Shown piece by piece: positions 59,500 to 64,000 of a DNA stretch of 64,000 nucleotides; positions within the stretch are counted from its first letter, which is position 1, and each line of letters begins with the position of its first letter. Source of the stretch: Fasciola hepatica (Eukaryota > Platyhelminthes > Trematoda > Plagiorchiida > Fasciolidae). Under the pieces are notes generated by a model. That model did not search any database, was not told the DNA's origin, and worked only from the letters and a program-made list of their open reading frames with translations. The stretch is taken from NCBI GenBank assembly GCA_948099385.1, contig CANUEZ040000183.1, positions 2,914,001 through 2,978,000 of the forward strand, in the 5' to 3' direction. Made by a program: the position numbers and the translations under genes.

Positions 59500-62400
59500 C
59501 TGAGAGTGTATATACGGATTCCATAATAAAGAATTCCTACTATAAAGAAGCCGATGATACGATCCTCGGCTTTAACGTGGAGTGCTATTTCTGGATCATG
59601 CTCAAAGTTTGGTCATGCTGCTCTGTCAGTCGGCCTGAATCTTTCTTTCTTTTTGTGTTTCGAAAAGGCTAACCTTCAGACGTCTACATATTTGCCCAAT
59701 TCATAATGGCAGTACAATCCTTGCAAATGACCCTGTAAGTGCCAGTCCTTTGGTCTTGAAACTACAGACAGTTCTTGATCACAGTGAATTCATTTTTACA
59801 ATGTGTTGTATGCACTACCCATAGACGTTTATTAAAAACGATTTTCGTACATTTGTGTAACAAGCTGCCTCCATGTTATTATCGAATCTTAGTGCTCTAA
59901 CTTATTTGTATCTGTATCGTTCCAAACTCGAAGTATATTTTTAGTATATTCATCATCTTTGTATTAGGAGTAACCTTCAAGAAGCCTCCAGTCCTCAGTA
60001 GTTATATTCTGATGTTTTGGGAAAAAATGGGAGACAAATGAATTCGCTTTTGCGGACGATTTTGCCCAGCTGTTCCATCGCTGGATTTCTAACCAAATGA
60101 TCTATCTGCCAAATAGTCACAGCAGATGGCTAAACTTAAATTGCATCAGTACAGATTTCTCCGGATTAGATGTTTAAACATATTTAATGCGCACTAGCAC
60201 AGGTAGAAAAACCCTTTTATCAATCATTGCTGGCTGCAACAATGACTTTCTCTGACTGGCACCGACCCACGCCCCTTTCTCAGTCACCGTGGTCCATCTT
60301 TGGTATCCTCCATCTAGTACAGACTTTCTCCGACAAATGTACATTGAAAGGTATAGAAGGGCAAACACAACCATCTCTTCAAAGCTCCTTGTTAGACCAA
60401 TACAACAGACAGGCAAAATTATGTCGGGGTTCACATCTATCATCCACAGTGTAAGCAGAGACGCACGAAACTGAATGCTTGTTCCTCTCGCCGTCCCGGA
60501 GAACCCTGACAAGTTTAACCTGAAAACTTGTTTTCCAGAGCTAAGAATGGGTCAGTGTAACCTCACCGCACTCGTTTCTGCGGTAGATATGTTTAAAGGA
60601 ATGAGGTACGTGGCATTAAACTTCCCATCTTGCCTCAGTTCAACTCGTATAAGTTGGATGGACTACAGCTGCGCTGGTTGCGGTCTACATGATCCTTCTT
60701 TTCAATGGTCCTCGCTGCAATCATGGCTCATGTGTGATCACTAGTAAATCTAAAACTTCAAAACCTAAGAATTTATATTCAATATGGGGCTGATTCAGTG
60801 GTAATCTTGTGACTTTCCCCACTTGGATATCATTCAGCAACACACTGTGGTATCCCTTCCGTAGGCTCAAAGTTAACCAGTGTAAGTTATTTTAGGTCCT
60901 CTTTATGTCGCGCCTTCTTCCTTCTAATCTACGCAGGTCCATGAAGAAATGTTTCTCACCCAACAAAAGAGTTGTAAATATTTCTTTTGGAGCACAGGGC
61001 CGCACAAGTTGTAGGCACATGAATTGATCAGTTCAGGCTTCCCTTTCTATCAACTGTGTAAAGCTACCAATTACGTTCATAAACTATAACTCACTGTGGA
61101 ACCAGAGTTCTCAAGTTTATACTTCTGAGGTACGATACTTCCGTATCATGTCCTCCAGACCCACCATGTACGGAAAACAATGACAATGCTGGTCTCCATT
61201 AGGTAGTCATTACATTTTGAAGATGATACACCCAAGGGATTCATTCGTTCGCATTGCCGTTATGCTTACTGATTACAGCATAACCATAAGTCAACATAGC
61301 AACACAATGAGTCAATCGGCTTTATCATTTATCAGAGCTGAGGTTATATATGAAATGCGAGGAATTCATGATTCATAGGAGTCAAAAGTAAATTACTGGC
61401 CGAGAAATCAGACTAAAGCAGGCAGCTGATAGCACTCTACAAATTCTCTAGCAACAGTGATCATGTTCTCCTTTGAACGGGTCTCACAATCTGAGAGCAT
61501 CGCAAAGCGCTCGTCATGATTTTATTACTGAATATTCGGACAACTTGTACTTTCAATTCGAATCACTGAACTCACGGTCATATAATTCCACGGCTGTGGT
61601 TTAACGAATCCGGGAATGATTGGAAAATAGGCAATGGAATCGAATATAACAGAGGATCAGTTCTTTCCAAGCCATGACTTCAACTCAAAGAACGGCACAA
61701 AAAACCTAAAACACCCTTATTTATCTGCCAAAATCGATGGGACAAAAGGCGTTATTTATTAAAAGAGTCTCGCGAGTTATCCGTCCGTTCACCTGCACCT
61801 GCCATGAACCATAAATTGACAGAATGGACCACAACTTGTCTGAAATAGGTTACAGGACTCACACTCAAATGATTGTCAAAGTAAACGACGCAAACCGCTT
61901 GAGCCACCCCACATAACGTCAGATCGCCGACTGCTCTGGTTGCATAACAAGGCAATCATGTCTAAAACTTGATTGGCCCAATCCTGCAGAGTAATACCGG
62001 TTATTCCAGTAATGAAGATATTGAAGTTCATCAAAACTATACCTTTTGTAATGAGTCATCTAGTGAGGTATGCAAAAAAGAAGCCAATCACAAAATGCTC
62101 ATTCTTCCTAGCAAGACCTAAACAGACCACGCTCCGTCTCGCAGTAAGCCTACAGACGGCTAACAATTGAGCTTCATATACGGTTATACTTTTCCCTGTT
62201 TTACCATATATGTTTATCTATTGGCATGTTTCACGTTCACCATCGAACGAGTGGACGAAAAACTTGCATTTAAAAACTGATGTGTTATTTCTGTTTCGAA
62301 GAAATGGATGAAATTGGCATTTTTTTAAAAGTATCTCTTTGATTTTCGTTAGTATCAGTCTAAACCTCTATGTCACATGGTGAATCAACATTTTTATCAC

Positions 62401-63140
62401 CCTAAGTTTCTAGAATAACAGGGACCGAATAATTGGAAAAACATTGCAAAAATGAAAAACCGCAGTTACCAAATCGAAGTGTAATAGCGCAGAGAGCGCC
62501 ACGGGTTATGGGCCATTTCAACCGGTGTATAATCTTGTTCATTAGTTATTTTGAAGTTGCGGATACGGATGAATAGGCGTAGAACATATCTACCCCTTGG
62601 TCCCCACTAAACAGGTTCTTTCGCAGCGTTTTGACTACTCCATGGAACCCGTTTTTTTCACTTATTCACGTGGTCATGGTATTAGAGTAGCATTATAATA
62701 CTGAAAACACATTCTGTGATTCCTGGCACGCAACTAACAACGTTTCGGTAACCCGACTTACCTTAGGTTGTTTGTAGAAAAAATAAACAAATGAAATAGA
62801 CTGCATGGATACCTGAAATAATTCGGTTACCCCATTCAAAAAGGTTGACCGAAACAAGTCAAGTTTCACCTGATTATCCAATCGATAGTCTGATCCTCAC
62901 CGTATTGATTATTAACGTGATCCAGCTGACTGGCAGCTTTATTGTTTTCTTGTCCGCATGGAAAGCTGAGTCGTAAAACACAGTTATTCCTATGCCAATC
63001 GTGAACAAAGCGAATATTGCTCGTGCGAATACATCAGACGTTGATGATAAGGACCAATTAGACTAATAGTAAGTGATAGAAATAACCGGTGACAAGAAAG
63101 GGGCAGAAAACACTTGTAATCCAGGTCTAAATTGAGACAG
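59500..63140. other. No recognisable gene
   Basis: Several 60-110-codon frames without motifs. The frames at 60174-60512 (minus) and 60227-60744 (plus) overlap in a mildly GC-richer patch of unknown origin. Confidence 0.4.
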
Positions 63141-63189
63141 GATGTGGATTATATTCGCGCTTTGTCAGTTTCTTCTAGCCTATGAAACA

Positions 63190-64000
63190 GTTGCTGTTTT
63201 TCTGCGAACAACATACAGTTCACGTTCACCCAACAGATCCACTGCCAGAAGAACGAGTAGCAATGGGCTCCCCACTCGGACCTCTGTTTGCAGACATCTT
63301 CATGACAAATTTGGAAAATGGTCCATTTGGACAATAATCCACAGATTTTGTTCATACATCCTCTACATGAATGACATCTTGTATGTGATCGGTTCCGTCG
63401 GCCAATAAGGTCAACCGTTAAATTCGTTTAACTAAGCTCATAACAGCTTGCAATTCGCAGGTGGAAACAGAAGAGAACAACAAAATAGGCTTCTTGGACC
63501 TTCGGATGAAAAGTCAGGAAGATGCTTCATTCAGTCCGTCAGTATGCAAAAAGGTGACGTGAAATGGACAGTACACCCAATTCCACAGTGTTTTGCTCCA
63601 TAAGGTGAGCAGGAATTTAATAAGATCACTCAAAAACAGAGCAAGACGAATATAATCGAAGGACACCATTGAGGAGGACTCGAGGGGTTTTATCTAGAAT
63701 GGTTACCAGATTACGTAGGTAATAAGATGATGCGGGTGCAGCGGAAAACTCCAAGAGAGTCTGTGATGGAGGAAGCCGGTGTACGTAACTTTGCCATTTA
63801 AAGGTGACCTGTTGGCAGAGATTGTGCATAGAAGATTGTCAGGCGTGATCAGAAAAACATTGTGCGCAGATAATCTCCGGATATTGTATCAGCCCAGACC
63901 AGCGGTGATTTTTCGGTAAAATGTAACATCCTGTTCACAGCTAAGGCTGTCGCCATCCGTTCACACAACCCTCGTCTGTGTACCCAAAAACAACTTTTGT
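63190..64000 (+). mobile_element. Penelope-like element, RT fragment running off the edge
   Basis: Plus-strand frames read IHCQKNE, then VAMGSPLGPLFADIFMTNLE after a frame change at about 63257, then YILYMNDILYVI (motif C), then EENNKIGFLDLRM, SVCKKVT, NGQYTQFHSVL, SRNLIRSLKNRARRI, FKGDLLAEIVHRRLSG and KTLCADNLRILYQPRP. This is the PLE RT palm (AMGSPLGP block), thumb and the linker before GIY-YIG, which would lie beyond the window. Motif C, normally Y-V-D-D, reads Y-M-N-D. Several stops are present (for example TGA within SVCKKVT-NGQYT). It shares the FKGD...RL layout with the 23.3 kb copy, so both belong to one PLE lineage. Confidence 0.75.
63257..63420 (+). pseudogene. PLE reverse transcriptase palm motifs
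   Basis: Holds the VAMGSPLGPLFADIFM block and the mutated active site YMND about 110 bp later, separated by a stop (TAA after GPFGQ) and a frame shift. PLE RTs use the aspartates of this motif for catalysis at telomere-like or nicked ends; this copy lacks the first one. Confidence 0.7.

Overview
This window looks like a mostly non-coding piece of a eukaryotic nuclear genome, most likely from a parasitic flatworm (digenean fluke). The evidence is indirect. It is AT-rich, has no bacterial-style gene packing, and is full of old, broken retroelements of the kinds common in flukes: BEL/Pao and Ty3/gypsy LTR elements, Penelope-like elements (PLEs), a non-LTR fragment, and tRNA-headed SINEs whose tails carry hammerhead ribozyme sequence like the schistosome Sm-alpha family. 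I see no rRNA, tRNA or complete protein-coding gene. Host coding is limited to a few short candidate exons with good splice signals.

Layout: 0-5.8 kb has nothing firm. A decayed gypsy element (+) lies at about 5.8-8.7 kb (gag, RT, RNase H). At 12.4-12.9 kb two long (AT)n arrays flank a minus-strand hammerhead ribozyme with an intact core. Two phase-compatible minus-strand candidate exons sit at 17.2-17.8 kb. A PLE 3' half with its GIY-YIG domain (+) is at 23.3-24.2 kb. A dispersed repeat at 26.1-26.5 kb has a diverged sister at 42.2-42.5 kb. A SINE is at 29.3 kb, a BEL/Pao RT remnant (-) at 30.7-31.1 kb, and a probable non-LTR ORF fragment (+) at 32.3-32.8 kb. An AGAGT-type pentamer array fills 37.4-37.8 kb. 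SINE pieces occur at 41.7 and 43.4 kb.

The best preserved element is a BEL/Pao copy on the minus strand at 44.8-48.6 kb. Its blocks are out of order: gag-middle-to-protease-start comes first, then gag-start-to-gag-middle, then protease-end and RT. A 269-bp overlap is repeated almost exactly in the first two blocks. Its Gag N-terminus is a coding minisatellite of 24-bp units. Beyond it lie a candidate minus-strand exon (49.7 kb), a more complete SINE (56.3 kb), a candidate plus-strand exon (57.0 kb), a GC-richer block resembling a LINE 5' region (58.7-59.5 kb) and a second PLE copy running off the right edge (63.2-64 kb).

Nearly all recognisable elements are dead: stops, frameshifts and lost catalytic residues (RT aspartates replaced by Asn in gypsy, BEL and PLE; D-S-E in place of D-S-G in the BEL protease). 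The recurring theme is ribozyme-bearing retroelements: a well-preserved hammerhead core plus three decayed hammerheads in SINE tails.
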